DNA from: a virus
Strand: one strand, 5' to 3'
Length of the DNA: 22,721 nucleotides
IMG/VR virus record: IMGVR_UViG_3300022748_000048
Coordinates: 1 to 22,721 of that record
The translations under genes and the position numbers were made by a program. Numbering within the stretch: the first letter of the stretch is position 1; the number at the start of each line of letters is the position of its first letter. Of this stretch, positions 9,052 through 14,706 are shown piece after piece. Below the pieces are notes generated by a model, which was not told the origin of the DNA, made no database searches, and saw only the letters and a program-made list of their open reading frames with translations.

Positions 9052-9193
9052 CTGTAGTGGAAGGATTCGAACCTCCAAGTGGACTTTAGCTATAGGGCAT
9101 TGCGCGCTTGTGGTCAACCCATTACCCTATGTTTATCAGTAGCTCCACACCCCCGAGACAGGAGGGCACGTCTGCCAATTTCATCACACTACA
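9052..9193 (-). tRNA. Asp-type tRNA (GTC) with a ~70-nt insertion in the variable region
   Basis: On the minus strand a 7-bp acceptor stem (TGTAGTG/CACTACA) closes a 142-nt RNA. After it come a D arm (ATG/CGT stem, loop with TTGG), an anticodon arm CCCTC-CTGTCTC-GGGGG and, at the 3' end, a T arm GGAGG-TTCGAAT-CCTTC. The anticodon reads GTC (Asp), the discriminator is G and position 38 is C, as for Asp; position 37 is T, which is unusual. Between anticodon and T arms lie about 70 nt instead of about 5. They fold into a long arm: GTGGA/TCCAC, then GCTA/TAGC, then ATAGGG/CCCTAT around a 27-nt loop. It could be a tRNA with an oversized variable arm, a tRNA with a small intron, or a tRNA-like noncoding RNA. 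Confidence 0.5.
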
Positions 9194-9216
9194 GTATGCT
9201 ATGCAAGATAAAACAA

Positions 9217-9729
9217 TTACCCGTCATACGCAAGGTTTTGTCCACCTCGCACAGAACTTTGTTGTTCTTCTTGTAAATCTCTATACGTTGCCTTAAAGCT
9301 TTGTCTGATCTGATCAAACTTTGCAGCAGCATTTATCACAGCAGTAATGTTTCCATCTCTACCATGTTCAATATCTGTTACCTCCATATACTTTGCCAAT
9401 CGATCAAGCATTGACTTCATACCCATATACGCTCTATACGTTGGAGTTTGATACATTTGCTCACATCTTTTCTTTGCATGCAAGATCATATCATCATCAA
9501 GAGAGAAGTCAGCTCCAACCTCTTTTAAGATCATTGCTTCTTTGTCCTTTTCAGGAACATCAAAGAACGGATTAAGATCTGGATTAGGACAAGTTGAGTA
9601 AAACAAATAGGTATAAATCTTTATTGCTTCATCTCCATACTCATCCATGATGTTCTTTAAGAACTCAAGCGTGTAACAATGCTCGGAAGGAATCACCTTA
9701 CCATTCTGTACATCAAATAATCGTACCAT
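9217..9729 (-). CDS. Conserved-looking phage protein of unknown function
   Basis: This 170-residue protein is unrecognised. It is soluble, acidic and mostly helical, with an Asp-Pro-rich stretch (CPNPDLNPFFDVPEKDKE) near residues 48-65 and a long helix region (MGMKSMLDRLAKYMEV) in the middle. The Gln/Ser/Gly-rich tail (QQSSVRGGQNLAYDG) looks flexible. Its ATG overlaps the stop of the nuclease gene by one base (TAATG), which implies translational coupling. Its place among head and packaging genes suggests a virion-assembly role, but no motif confirms that. Confidence 0.7.
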   Translation of the reverse strand: MVRLFDVQNGKVIPSEHCYTLEFLKNIMDEYGDEAIKIYTYLFYSTCPNPDLNPFFDVPEKDKEAMILKEVGADFSLDDDMILHAKKRCEQMYQTPTYRAYMGMKSMLDRLAKYMEVTDIEHGRDGNITAVINAAAKFDQIRQSFKATYRDLQEEQQSSVRGGQNLAYDG

Positions 9730-10568
9730 TACTTCTTTTTCTTTTTAAACTTGGGTCTGAACTCTTGTAAGTAATCTAACAAAGCAACCACCTCATCCTT
9801 TAAGTAAGGTACTTCATAAGCTGTAATCTCCTCAACAATAGGATTACCTTCGTTGTCAAGTGCTGCAACAGGATATCCAAATCTGTCCTCTCCCGCTTTT
9901 TCAAACTTGATATGGCGTAGTGTTAACTTACCAGGTTCAAGTTTTGGATTATGCCGTAGTATAATATAAAGATACAAAGATAATTGCAGTGCATAGTGGT
10001 TGAAGTTACAATCATCAAGATGTGCCACTGGATATTTCATCTTTTGAGATATCCCCTCCCAGTTTTTATAGGAAGCCATGTTTATTTCTTTGTTTGTCTT
10101 GTAATCATCAATGTTCACTTTATTCATGATCACCTCTGTAAAGTCAGACTGTCCACAAATACCAAAAGATTTCAAGTAAACAAAGTGCTCTGGATAAACA
10201 CCTTCTCCAAGTTTCTGAGATGGTGCATATTTCAACCCATCAATAAGAACTGGTGGATACACAGGAACTTCAACACCTTCTCTAACAATTGTATTCAACG
10301 AACATAGATCTTCCTCACGTTGATTGTGATACCATGTTCCTAAATCAGTTGCTCTTTTTGCTTCAGAAGACCATGCATTCAAGATCTCTTCTTCACTCAT
10401 CCCGTACCACTTTGATTTCTTGTTCTTTGCAGATTTCTGAGCTTGCTTTTGAGCATCAAAATCCTGTTTAAAGAATCCAATAAAACTAGTCGCACTGATC
10501 CAATCAATTTGTTCTTCTTCGCCAACAGACGAATACTCGTGATTGTCTGCTTTAAATATTAACGCCAT
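9729..10568 (-). CDS. PD-(D/E)XK superfamily nuclease (RecB/Cas4-like)
   Basis: This 279-residue protein shows the core of a PD-(D/E)XK nuclease: GQSDF with D142, then NIDDYKTNKE with D154/D155 and K157, which is the D...(D/E)xK pattern. It is followed by a helix with HYALQLSLYLYI near residues 191-202, like the Q-x-x-x-Y motif of RecB-type nucleases; a Glu upstream (GEGVYPEHF) could complete the site. Such phage enzymes act as exonucleases in recombination or DNA processing. It lacks the four-Cys iron-sulfur cluster of AddB/Cas4 proteins. The C-terminus is a lysine run (KFKKKKK). Its start overlaps the upstream gene by 17 nt and has the ACCAACAA-N4-ATG leader; its stop overlaps the next ATG. 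Confidence 0.78.
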   Translation of the reverse strand: MALIFKADNHEYSSVGEEEQIDWISATSFIGFFKQDFDAQKQAQKSAKNKKSKWYGMSEEEILNAWSSEAKRATDLGTWYHNQREEDLCSLNTIVREGVEVPVYPPVLIDGLKYAPSQKLGEGVYPEHFVYLKSFGICGQSDFTEVIMNKVNIDDYKTNKEINMASYKNWEGISQKMKYPVAHLDDCNFNHYALQLSLYLYIILRHNPKLEPGKLTLRHIKFEKAGEDRFGYPVAALDNEGNPIVEEITAYEVPYLKDEVVALLDYLQEFRPKFKKKKK

Positions 10569-10944
10569 TATTTTGTTGGTCTAAACGTTCTCTCAATACT
10601 TGCTCTTCAGCGGGTGATAATACGGCTACCCATAGTGGATGTTCACCAATGTCTTTTAAGTAGCAATCACATGCCATACAACGTGTTTTGAGTTGTATAT
10701 TACAACCACACCCTCCACACGCTGGAGATCCTTTAACGAAAGCCTTCTCTGAAGACCCATCTTTGTCATACAAACCACAGGCATTTGATTCACAAATACT
10801 TGCTCTCTCAATCGCTACTGCTTCAATATCATCCTGTTTGAATATATTGTTTACAATACCTTCCAAGATTTGACCCTTACTCTTCCATACCTTGAGTAGG
10901 TTCTCCCTGTTTATTCGCATATGCTGTTTTCTTATGGTTTTCAA
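10552..10944 (-). CDS. Cys-rich, probable zinc-binding protein
   Basis: This 130-residue protein has eight cysteines in one 44-residue stretch (C51, C56, C76, C79, C81, C89, C92, C94), spaced as C-x4-C, CxxCxC and CxxCxC. This strongly suggests a two-metal zinc-ribbon-like module. The N-terminus is basic (MKTIRKQHMRINRENLLKVW) and the C-terminus helical and charged. The start at 10944 lies inside the HU/IHF-like gene (68-nt overlap); a second methionine seven codons later (MRINRENL) is an alternative start. Zinc ribbons of this kind often bind nucleic acid or proteins; the function here is unknown. Confidence 0.65.
   Translation of the reverse strand: MKTIRKQHMRINRENLLKVWKSKGQILEGIVNNIFKQDDIEAVAIERASICESNACGLYDKDGSSEKAFVKGSPACGGCGCNIQLKTRCMACDCYLKDIGEHPLWVAVLSPAEEQVLRERLDQQNNGVNI
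10573..10582 (-). promoter_or_regulatory. AGACCAACAA leader box inside upstream gene
   Basis: The minus strand reads AGACCAACAA, then AATA, then the ATG at 10568 of the nuclease gene. The box lies within the last codons of the Cys-rich gene, so it must act in the mRNA or be there by chance; its spacing equals that of the three other copies. Confidence 0.4.
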
Positions 10945-11287
10945 TAAATTCTTTTCTTGCCATCTCCTCCTCGTATTGTTTCTTTAACTGTAAAAGATCA
11001 TAATACTTTTCTGCTGTCCTATAGATATTCTGAGCTTTCTGGTCACCCTTCTGCTCATTCATTTCCTGAGCAGCCTGTTTCTTTGCAAGCTCCTTATCAA
11101 TCAACCAGTGCTTTATGGTAAAGTCTCCAAAGTTTTCAATATGAATCCTAATGTGCTTTAACCTTGATAAAGACTCTCTGGTAACAGACCAGAAGTGATT
11201 GCCAATATCAGCAACCATATCCTGGTTCAACTTCAAGTCATCTGCAACTTGATCGTATACGGTCTTAGGCTTCTTGGGACGGAGCAA
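10877..11287 (-). CDS. HU/IHF-like DNA-binding protein
   Basis: This 136-residue protein carries, in residues 20-65, a pattern resembling HU/IHF-type proteins of Bacteroidota and their phages: helix, then SVTRESLSRLKHIRIHIENFG, then DFTIKHW (the 'LG-x-F' turn at the start of the beta arm). The second half is a charged helical extension (KKQYEEEMARKEFIENHKK). Genes called IHF subunits are part of the conserved head-gene block of crAss-like phages, which agrees with this position. It may bend DNA during packaging or replication. Its start overlaps the wHTH-like gene by 23 nt and its 3' end overlaps the Cys-rich gene. The family call is moderate because a full beta-arm is not evident. Confidence 0.55.
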   Translation of the reverse strand: MLRPKKPKTVYDQVADDLKLNQDMVADIGNHFWSVTRESLSRLKHIRIHIENFGDFTIKHWLIDKELAKKQAAQEMNEQKGDQKAQNIYRTAEKYYDLLQLKKQYEEEMARKEFIENHKKTAYANKQGEPTQGMEE

Positions 11288-11639
11288 CGGCTGCGAATTT
11301 ATAGTCTAATAACACATTACCAGAAGAGAACACTTTCAAAGCTGGATTAAGAGCAATCTTTTTCTTTGCCTTTCCATCCTTTACAATCAAGTTCTTCTTC
11401 TCAGCCTTTGTCAACGCATTCCTTACCGTCTGTGCAGAAGAGAATATTCCACGTTCCGCACATCTTGTACAGAATACAGTCAACTCCTCCTCACCAGATA
11501 AAGCCAAAAACGTTAAGCAGTCCAAGTCTGACTCAGACACTGCCACCTTCTCAAGATAGCAGTAAGTTAGAATCTGAAACTTTATAGCGTCCCAGTATTC
11601 TAACTTTGCTTTTCTTTCAACGAGATTAAACGCCGCCAT
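11265..11639 (-). CDS. Winged-helix-like small protein, probable phage regulator or structural factor
   Basis: This protein has 124 residues. An N-terminal helical part (LEYWDAIKFQILTYCYLEK) is followed by SESDLDCLTFLALSG. A segment near residues 68-95 (FSSAQTVRNALTKAEKKNLI) has the shape of a recognition helix plus wing of a winged helix-turn-helix, with basic residues after it (DGKAKKKIALNP). This would suit DNA binding. It sits between an acidic small gene (14-nt overlap) and the HU/IHF-like gene (23-nt overlap), so the three are likely translated together. The wHTH assignment is by eye only. Confidence 0.6.
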   Translation of the reverse strand: MAAFNLVERKAKLEYWDAIKFQILTYCYLEKVAVSESDLDCLTFLALSGEEELTVFCTRCAERGIFSSAQTVRNALTKAEKKNLIVKDGKAKKKIALNPALKVFSSGNVLLDYKFAAVAPSQEA

Positions 11640-11904
11640 CAGTTCTTTTTAACTTCTTTTCAAAGTTCTGTTGAATCGGAGCATTATCTTCCTCATCAGA
11701 TTCTTCCTCCTCTTGAGGTGACATCATCTGTCCAATAAAAGCAGTTGCTTGAATCTCTTCAGCCTTTGCCTTTATAAACGCAGTGTTTAACTCTTGCAAC
11801 TTAACCTGCAATTCTTTTAACTCGATCTGATCTGTATAAAACTTGATCATCTCTTCTCTTGATGGAGCCTTTGACTCCTCTTGTACTTCTTGTTCTACTG
11901 ACAT
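11626..11904 (-). CDS. Small acidic helical protein
   Basis: This 92-residue protein is unrecognised. The first two thirds form charged helices with a heptad-like pattern (IELKELQVKLQELNTAF), followed by a very acidic stretch (SPQEEEESDEEDN) and a basic end (FEKKLKRTDGG). This looks like a coiled-coil protein, perhaps a partner of the neighbouring DNA-binding proteins. Its start has the AAACCAACAA-N4-ATG leader, and it lies 13 nt after the upstream gene. Confidence 0.65.
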   Translation of the reverse strand: MSVEQEVQEESKAPSREEMIKFYTDQIELKELQVKLQELNTAFIKAKAEEIQATAFIGQMMSPQEEEESDEEDNAPIQQNFEKKLKRTDGGV

Positions 11905-11908
11905 ACTA

Positions 11909-11918
11909 TTGTTGGTTT
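11909..11918 (-). promoter_or_regulatory. AAACCAACAA leader box, 4 nt before start codon
   Basis: The minus strand reads AAACCAACAA, then TAGT, then the ATG at 11904. The box runs up to the stop codon of the upstream gene. Confidence 0.45.
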
Positions 11919-12199
11919 TAAAGTTTTGCTTTTGTTTCTCTCTTTACAGGACTCTTTCCTCTCCATACAGAGAGCATAATATGAAACGGAGTATCAATAA
12001 CAAACACATCCGTATTATCCATATAGACAGTCGTTGCAAAATACTCATCATTTGTCTTCTCAGGAGACTTACGCTTTATTGCAATAATCCCATCCGTCTC
12101 TATTGCAGCATCAACCCACACCCCTGGATCAGAAATCCCCAAGTCCTCAAGCTGCTCTTCTTGCATTGTATTGCACAGTATTTTGCACTCGTGTATCAT
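11918..12199 (-). CDS. First gene of the minus-strand operon, hypothetical
   Basis: This 93-residue protein is unrecognised. It starts MIHECKILCNTMQEEQLEDL and has a beta-rich centre (WVDAAIETDGIIAIKRK; YFATTVYMDNTDVFVIDTPF) and a basic C-terminus. A second methionine 11 residues in is an alternative start. It is the first gene leftwards from the divergent regulatory region, so it should be the promoter-proximal gene of the leftward operon. No function can be inferred. Confidence 0.6.
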   Translation of the reverse strand: MIHECKILCNTMQEEQLEDLGISDPGVWVDAAIETDGIIAIKRKSPEKTNDEYFATTVYMDNTDVFVIDTPFHIMLSVWRGKSPVKRETKAKL

Positions 12200-12324
12200 A
12201 TCGCCCTAATAATAAGATAGTTAATCGTTTTAAACTTACCAAATTTAACTAGACCGCCACTAATATGCAAGTATTTCAGCAAGTTTTTTAAAAACGCTGT
12301 TTTGAGCAAACTGAGGGGGTACAG

Positions 12325-12336
12325 TCATAGCTGTGA
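12325..12336. promoter_or_regulatory. Near-palindromic operator-like box, copy 1
   Basis: TCATAGCTGTGA is palindromic at 10 of 12 positions. An identical copy lies 56 bp downstream on the other side of the A/T-rich core. The pair is inferred to be a repressor or activator site. Confidence 0.5.
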
Positions 12337-12380
12337 GACCCTATTATAATAAGTACTATATATACTATTATATTAACCTC

Positions 12381-12392
12381 TCATAGCTGTGA
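12381..12392. promoter_or_regulatory. Near-palindromic operator-like box, copy 2
   Basis: This is a second exact copy of TCATAGCTGTGA, 56 bp (between five and six helical turns) from the first, flanking the A/T-rich presumed promoter core. Confidence 0.5.
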
Positions 12393-12543
12393 CACAACCC
12401 CCCCTATTATACATGTCAAACTACCCCCCGCCCATTGGGGACAAGCATGTTATAGAAGCTGATTGGGGCCTTGTAAAACCTTCCCTCCCATCGCTTGGTT
12501 GTTGTATTACCCCCTAACCTAAAACCAGCAACCACTACATATC

Positions 12544-12849
12544 ATGGCTTCATTCAAAAGCTTCAAGCGTGTTAACAAAAACGAGTTAACAGTAGTCGAC
12601 GTACAAGAATCTCGCGAAGAGAAAATCGGCATCGTAACATTCGATAACGGACAAGATGTCTTGTTCTCATGGGCCAAGCACACTTCGTTCAACGAGGAGA
12701 CAGAAGAGCTAGACTTAATGTTCGTGAACGACCACGACAAGCTAGCACAAGGCTTCACCATCATCCAAGACCGTGACGGACGCGACTGGATTGCAAGCGA
12801 GAACAACGAGCGTCCAGCACGACCAAGCATCGCTTCGCTACGTCGCTAG
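12544..12849 (+). CDS. Small hypothetical protein with codon use unlike its neighbours
   Basis: This 101-residue protein is the first gene rightwards from the divergent region. It is unrecognised. A charged N-terminal part (MASFKSFKRVNKNELTVVDV) and a beta-rich centre are followed by a basic Arg/Pro-rich tail (RPARPSIASLRR), which could touch nucleic acid. Its codons end in C far more often than in other genes of the window (TTC, AAC, ATC, GAC), giving visibly higher GC. This could reflect very high expression or recent acquisition. A strong GC-rich hairpin with a UUCG loop follows directly, so it forms a single-gene transcript. Confidence 0.7.
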   Translation: MASFKSFKRVNKNELTVVDVQESREEKIGIVTFDNGQDVLFSWAKHTSFNEETEELDLMFVNDHDKLAQGFTIIQDRDGRDWIASENNERPARPSIASLRR

Positions 12850-12856
12850 TGGCACA

Positions 12857-12877
12857 GGGCTCCCTTCGGGGCCCTTT
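12857..12877 (+). terminator. Intrinsic terminator with UUCG loop
   Basis: GGGCTCC (12857-12863) pairs with GGGGCCC (12868-12874) around a CTTC loop, with the stable C(UUCG)G closing, followed by TTT. It lies 8 nt after the stop codon at 12849. The T run is short, so termination may be partial. Confidence 0.65.
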
Positions 12878-13250
12878 AGCCATCCATTAGTGTAGCCATG
12901 CATCCGTTCGGTCTAGTTCGTGAAAAAGCCAGTGTAGCTTATGCTACAAAAACTCTGTACAGTTGTAATCTTAGACACGTAGGGTATGTACCTGCGGTGG
13001 AGAAATCAGGCGGGCCTTTGAGACATACTATAAGAGGTAGTCTTCTCCTGTAGATTACAACTGCTAACAGAGGCATTCTTAGAATAGTACAACGGTTTTT
13101 AGTATAATCCCTGGAGATTCTCTGACAACTTCTAGGAATAGTACAACGATGTGTGTTAGTGAATGAGTGGGAGACACCGCTATCGCTACATATTATCGTC
13201 TTGAACAGTATCCTCAAACAAGCCTAATGAGTCGGATCAAATGGCTATAC
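12878..13250 (+). ncRNA. Structured noncoding block A
   Basis: There is no credible gene in these ~370 nt, but strong secondary structure. A hairpin TGTAGC-TTAT-GCTACA lies near 12934. A composite helix joins CTCTGT (12953-12958) plus CAGTTGTAATCT (12960-12971) to AGATTACAACTG (13052-13063) plus ACAGAG (13067-13072). Inside it GTATGT (12984-12989)/ACATAC (13023-13028) and GGAGAA (12999-13004)/TTCTCC (13043-13048) interleave as a pseudoknot. The 12-bp helix is nearly the same in sequence as one in block B. It is likely a plus-strand transcript, either a leader RNA or an independent noncoding RNA. A small frame starting upstream at 13167 or 13227 would overlap its end but is not the favoured start of the next gene. 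Confidence 0.5.
13082..13148 (+). repeat. Direct repeat GAATAGTACAACG, two copies
   Basis: GAATAGTACAACG occurs at 13082-13094 and 13136-13148, with similar bases before each copy (TTCTTA and TTCTAG). It lies just downstream of the main helix of block A. It may be part of the RNA fold or a protein-binding site. Confidence 0.55.
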
Positions 13251-13260
13251 AACCCTTTAA
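13251..13260 (+). promoter_or_regulatory. AACCCTTTAA box, 11 nt before start at 13272
   Basis: AACCCTTTAA is followed by 11 nt and an ATG. The same box and the same 11-nt gap precede the genes at 13496 and 14950, so it decides the start of this gene. It is a candidate phage promoter. Confidence 0.5.
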
Positions 13261-13271
13261 ACATCACTGAC

Positions 13272-13484
13272 ATGTATTTAGTACAGCAAGCAACCAGGTT
13301 AATACATACTTGGACAAAGGATGAACAAGTAGTATCTGATATACTTAGTTCTTTTATTGATAGTAATAGTGATCTGGTAGATTCTTGTACAGAGAACCCG
13401 AATCCTGCTCTGGAAGTGGTCTTGCTTTATAAGCTTGATTCTTTCACTGCTGATTACCTTGAAAAGAAATCTTTAACCCTTTAA
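13272..13484 (+). CDS. Small hypothetical protein
   Basis: This 70-residue protein starts MYLVQQATRLIHTWTKDEQV. I chose this ATG because an AACCCTTTAA box lies exactly 11 nt before it, as for the next gene; in-frame starts further upstream (ATG at 13227, GTG at 13167) would extend the protein to 85 or 105 residues but run into the structured block A. The protein is helical and acidic (SDILSSFIDSNSDLVDSC) with a hydrophobic patch near the end (VVLLYKLDSF). No function is recognised. Its last codons form the AACCCTTTAA box of the next gene. Confidence 0.55.
   Translation: MYLVQQATRLIHTWTKDEQVVSDILSSFIDSNSDLVDSCTENPNPALEVVLLYKLDSFTADYLEKKSLTL
13475..13484 (+). promoter_or_regulatory. AACCCTTTAA box, 11 nt before start at 13496
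   Basis: This exact copy overlaps the last codons and the TAA stop of the upstream gene, with an 11-nt gap to the next ATG. Confidence 0.5.
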
Positions 13485-13495
13485 TCATATCTAAT

Positions 13496-13912
13496 ATGAA
13501 TACTTCCTTTGCAAAGTTTGAACCGTTTACGTATGATCTTACTCCTGATCATCCAAGCTTCTATCACATAGAGACTTTTGATAATGGTGTTAGTTACCGT
13601 CTTGATTTAGTTCATACTCGTAGTAATGATACTGTTAGTATGCTGTCATTAGAGGGTAAGTGCAATCTTGATAACATCGATCCGATCTGGCATAACCACA
13701 AGGTTATTGTTGCTAACTTTGATCGTGACTGTTATACTCAAGATGCTCCTCAAGAAGTTATCGATGAGATCAAGCAACAGTTTGAAGCTAGAAATCAGAT
13801 GACTGTTGTTGAGTTCTTGAAGGATCACAATGATCGTGAAGATCGTATTGATGAAGCTGTAAGAAAGCATGCAATAAGAACGGTTGAACTTGTTACATTT
13901 CAGGGAGTCTAG
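13496..13912 (+). CDS. Hypothetical soluble protein
   Basis: This 138-residue protein is unrecognised. The first half is beta-rich with aromatic residues (KFEPFTYDLTPDHPSFYHIE), and the second half is helical and charged (AVRKHAIRTVELVTF at the end). An acidic and basic mix around QQFEARNQMTVVEFLKDHNDRED suggests a folded cytosolic protein. It is preceded by an AACCCTTTAA box 11 nt before the ATG and its TAG stop lies within the loop of a terminator hairpin, so it may be a stand-alone transcript. The next ~800 nt have no gene. Confidence 0.7.
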   Translation: MNTSFAKFEPFTYDLTPDHPSFYHIETFDNGVSYRLDLVHTRSNDTVSMLSLEGKCNLDNIDPIWHNHKVIVANFDRDCYTQDAPQEVIDEIKQQFEARNQMTVVEFLKDHNDREDRIDEAVRKHAIRTVELVTFQGV

Positions 13913-13923
13913 TGCTCCCTTTT
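13902..13923 (+). terminator. Terminator hairpin overlapping the stop codon
   Basis: AGGGAG (13902-13907) pairs with CTCCCT (13915-13920), followed by a run of T. The TAG stop at 13910-13912 lies within the loop. The stem is short (6 bp). Confidence 0.55.
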
Positions 13924-14426
13924 ATCTAATGCATCATTCTATCGTGGATATGAAGACTTCTTATGCTAAAGGCTACTCTGTTAGTACTCATAAGATGTGA
14001 AACCACATTGATTACGTAACAAAGTTCGATACAGTTTTAATGGGCCACTTGTAGTAATCAATCTCCCAAGGGATAGCAGTTGTAATACTTTATGATCCGA
14101 CTACAGCAGATGAAGCTTGCTAAGTTTATGCTTCTATACACTGGACTGTACGAAAGGAGAGTATTACAACTGAGTTGCAGAGGGGATAAATAAACTAGAT
14201 GGCTTAAATAACCATTGAAGACTATGTCATGCTCACGAACGTCGATTGACTATGTTAAACATAGAACAGATCAACCAAGAGTGACGTAGAGGTTTAATCT
14301 CGAGCCTGATGAGTGATGAATCTTTCATCATAGTTGCTCATTGGTAACAACCAGCCACTGGTAGTGGAGATGAAAGCTTCAACCTGCTAAACGGTACACA
14401 GAGGGTAATCAGTCCTCTTATTTAAT
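13921..14426 (+). ncRNA. Structured noncoding block B
   Basis: No gene is seen here. Perfect helices include ATTGATTAC (14007-14015) with GTAATCAAT (14054-14062) and a 13-bp helix CAGTTGTAATACT (14077-14089) with AGTATTACAACTG (14160-14172). There is also a hairpin CTATGT-TAA-ACATAG near 14251. A long hairpin near 14308-14341 has ATGAG/CTCAT and TGATGAA/TTCATCA separated by a 6-nt bulge, and AGAGG/CCTCT occurs near 14400. The 13-bp helix repeats the one in block A, and both are followed 4-5 nt later by CAGAGG. The block runs into the tRNA-like element at 14427. It is probably one long plus-strand RNA. CTGATGAG near 14307 resembles a hammerhead core, but the required GAAA is missing. Confidence 0.5.
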
Positions 14427-14565
14427 GAACAACAGGCGAGGAAGGCACACGCACTGAATGTATGCATCACATGAGTAATTTGTGCTAGTATTTAGTTTTT
14501 ATGACAGCGTAAGTAAATGCATACTAAAAACTTACAAATCATAGGTTCGAATCCTATGTTGTTCA
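14427..14565 (+). ncRNA. tRNA-like element with a pseudoknot in place of the anticodon arm
   Basis: A perfect 7-bp acceptor stem (GAACAAC/GTTGTTC), a short D-like arm (GCG-AGGAAGGCACA-CGC) and a perfect T arm (ATAGG-TTCGAAT-CCTAT) frame about 85 nt with no normal anticodon arm. That part can form an H-type pseudoknot: GTATGCAT (14460-14467) with ATGCATAC (14517-14524), and AGTTTTTA (14494-14501) with TAAAAACT (14525-14532). An alternative helix GTAAGT (14509-14514)/ACTTAC (14530-14535) would give an anticodon-like stem 5 nt before the T arm, but with an oversized loop. It may be a tRNA-like domain ending block B, or an interrupted tRNA. CCA is not fully encoded (ends A-CA). Confidence 0.45.
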
Positions 14566-14706
14566 CAATCCAGGCCACGCGACCTGGCATCACAGGCAGG
14601 TGTGGTGTTAATTATTCATTGAGATCCTGCTTATCTCTTTGTTTCACCTGGCAGAGTGACGGTAGCCCAGAAAGTGGCTACCAAATCTGCTTTAATCTTT
14701 TATCAA
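14566..14706 (+). other. Gene-free leader with hairpins before the next gene
   Basis: This 141-nt stretch holds CCAGG (14570-14574)/CCTGG (14583-14587), a CAGGTG/CACCTG pairing across about 14603-14650, and a perfect 7-bp hairpin GGTAGCC (14661-14667)/GGCTACC (14676-14682). The last has no T run, so it is not a typical terminator. This is probably the 3' end of block B or the 5' leader of the next gene. Confidence 0.45.

Larger units (their letters stand above)
12200..12543. promoter_or_regulatory. Divergent intergenic regulatory region between the two gene blocks
   Basis: This 344-nt gap separates the leftward and rightward gene blocks and must hold promoters for both. It contains very A/T-rich stretches with -10-like hexamers, including three CTATTATA sequences near 12341, 12365 and 12400. 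It also has two copies of a near-palindromic box and C-runs (12400-12435). The start of the plus-strand gene is preceded by AAACCAGCAA, a relative of the minus-strand leader box but 12 nt away. No RNA gene or open frame is evident. A replication origin is possible but not supported by a clear iteron array. Confidence 0.6.

Noticed and set aside
9052-9193. Group I intron in a tRNA
   Set aside because: The ~70-nt insertion is too small for a group I core, and it lies in the variable region rather than the anticodon loop; no P7-like guanosine-binding sequence is seen.
8945-9296. Plus-strand open frames across the tRNA genes
   Set aside because: They are reverse readings of T arms (DSNPR pattern) and of the end of a minus-strand gene.
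12200-12543. CRISPR array or iteron-type replication origin
   Set aside because: There are only two copies of the 12-bp box, with no regular spacers or repeated series.
13167-13271. Upstream GTG/ATG starts for the gene ending at 13484
   Set aside because: They would place coding sequence over block A, while the ATG at 13272 has the AACCCTTTAA box at the same 11-nt distance as two other genes.
13921-14426. Hammerhead ribozyme at CTGATGAG near 14307
   Set aside because: The required GAAA after the second stem is missing; the flanking bases instead form a plain long hairpin.
14427-14565. tmRNA
   Set aside because: The acceptor lacks the G-U pair for alanine, there is no tag-encoding reading frame, and the length is far too short.
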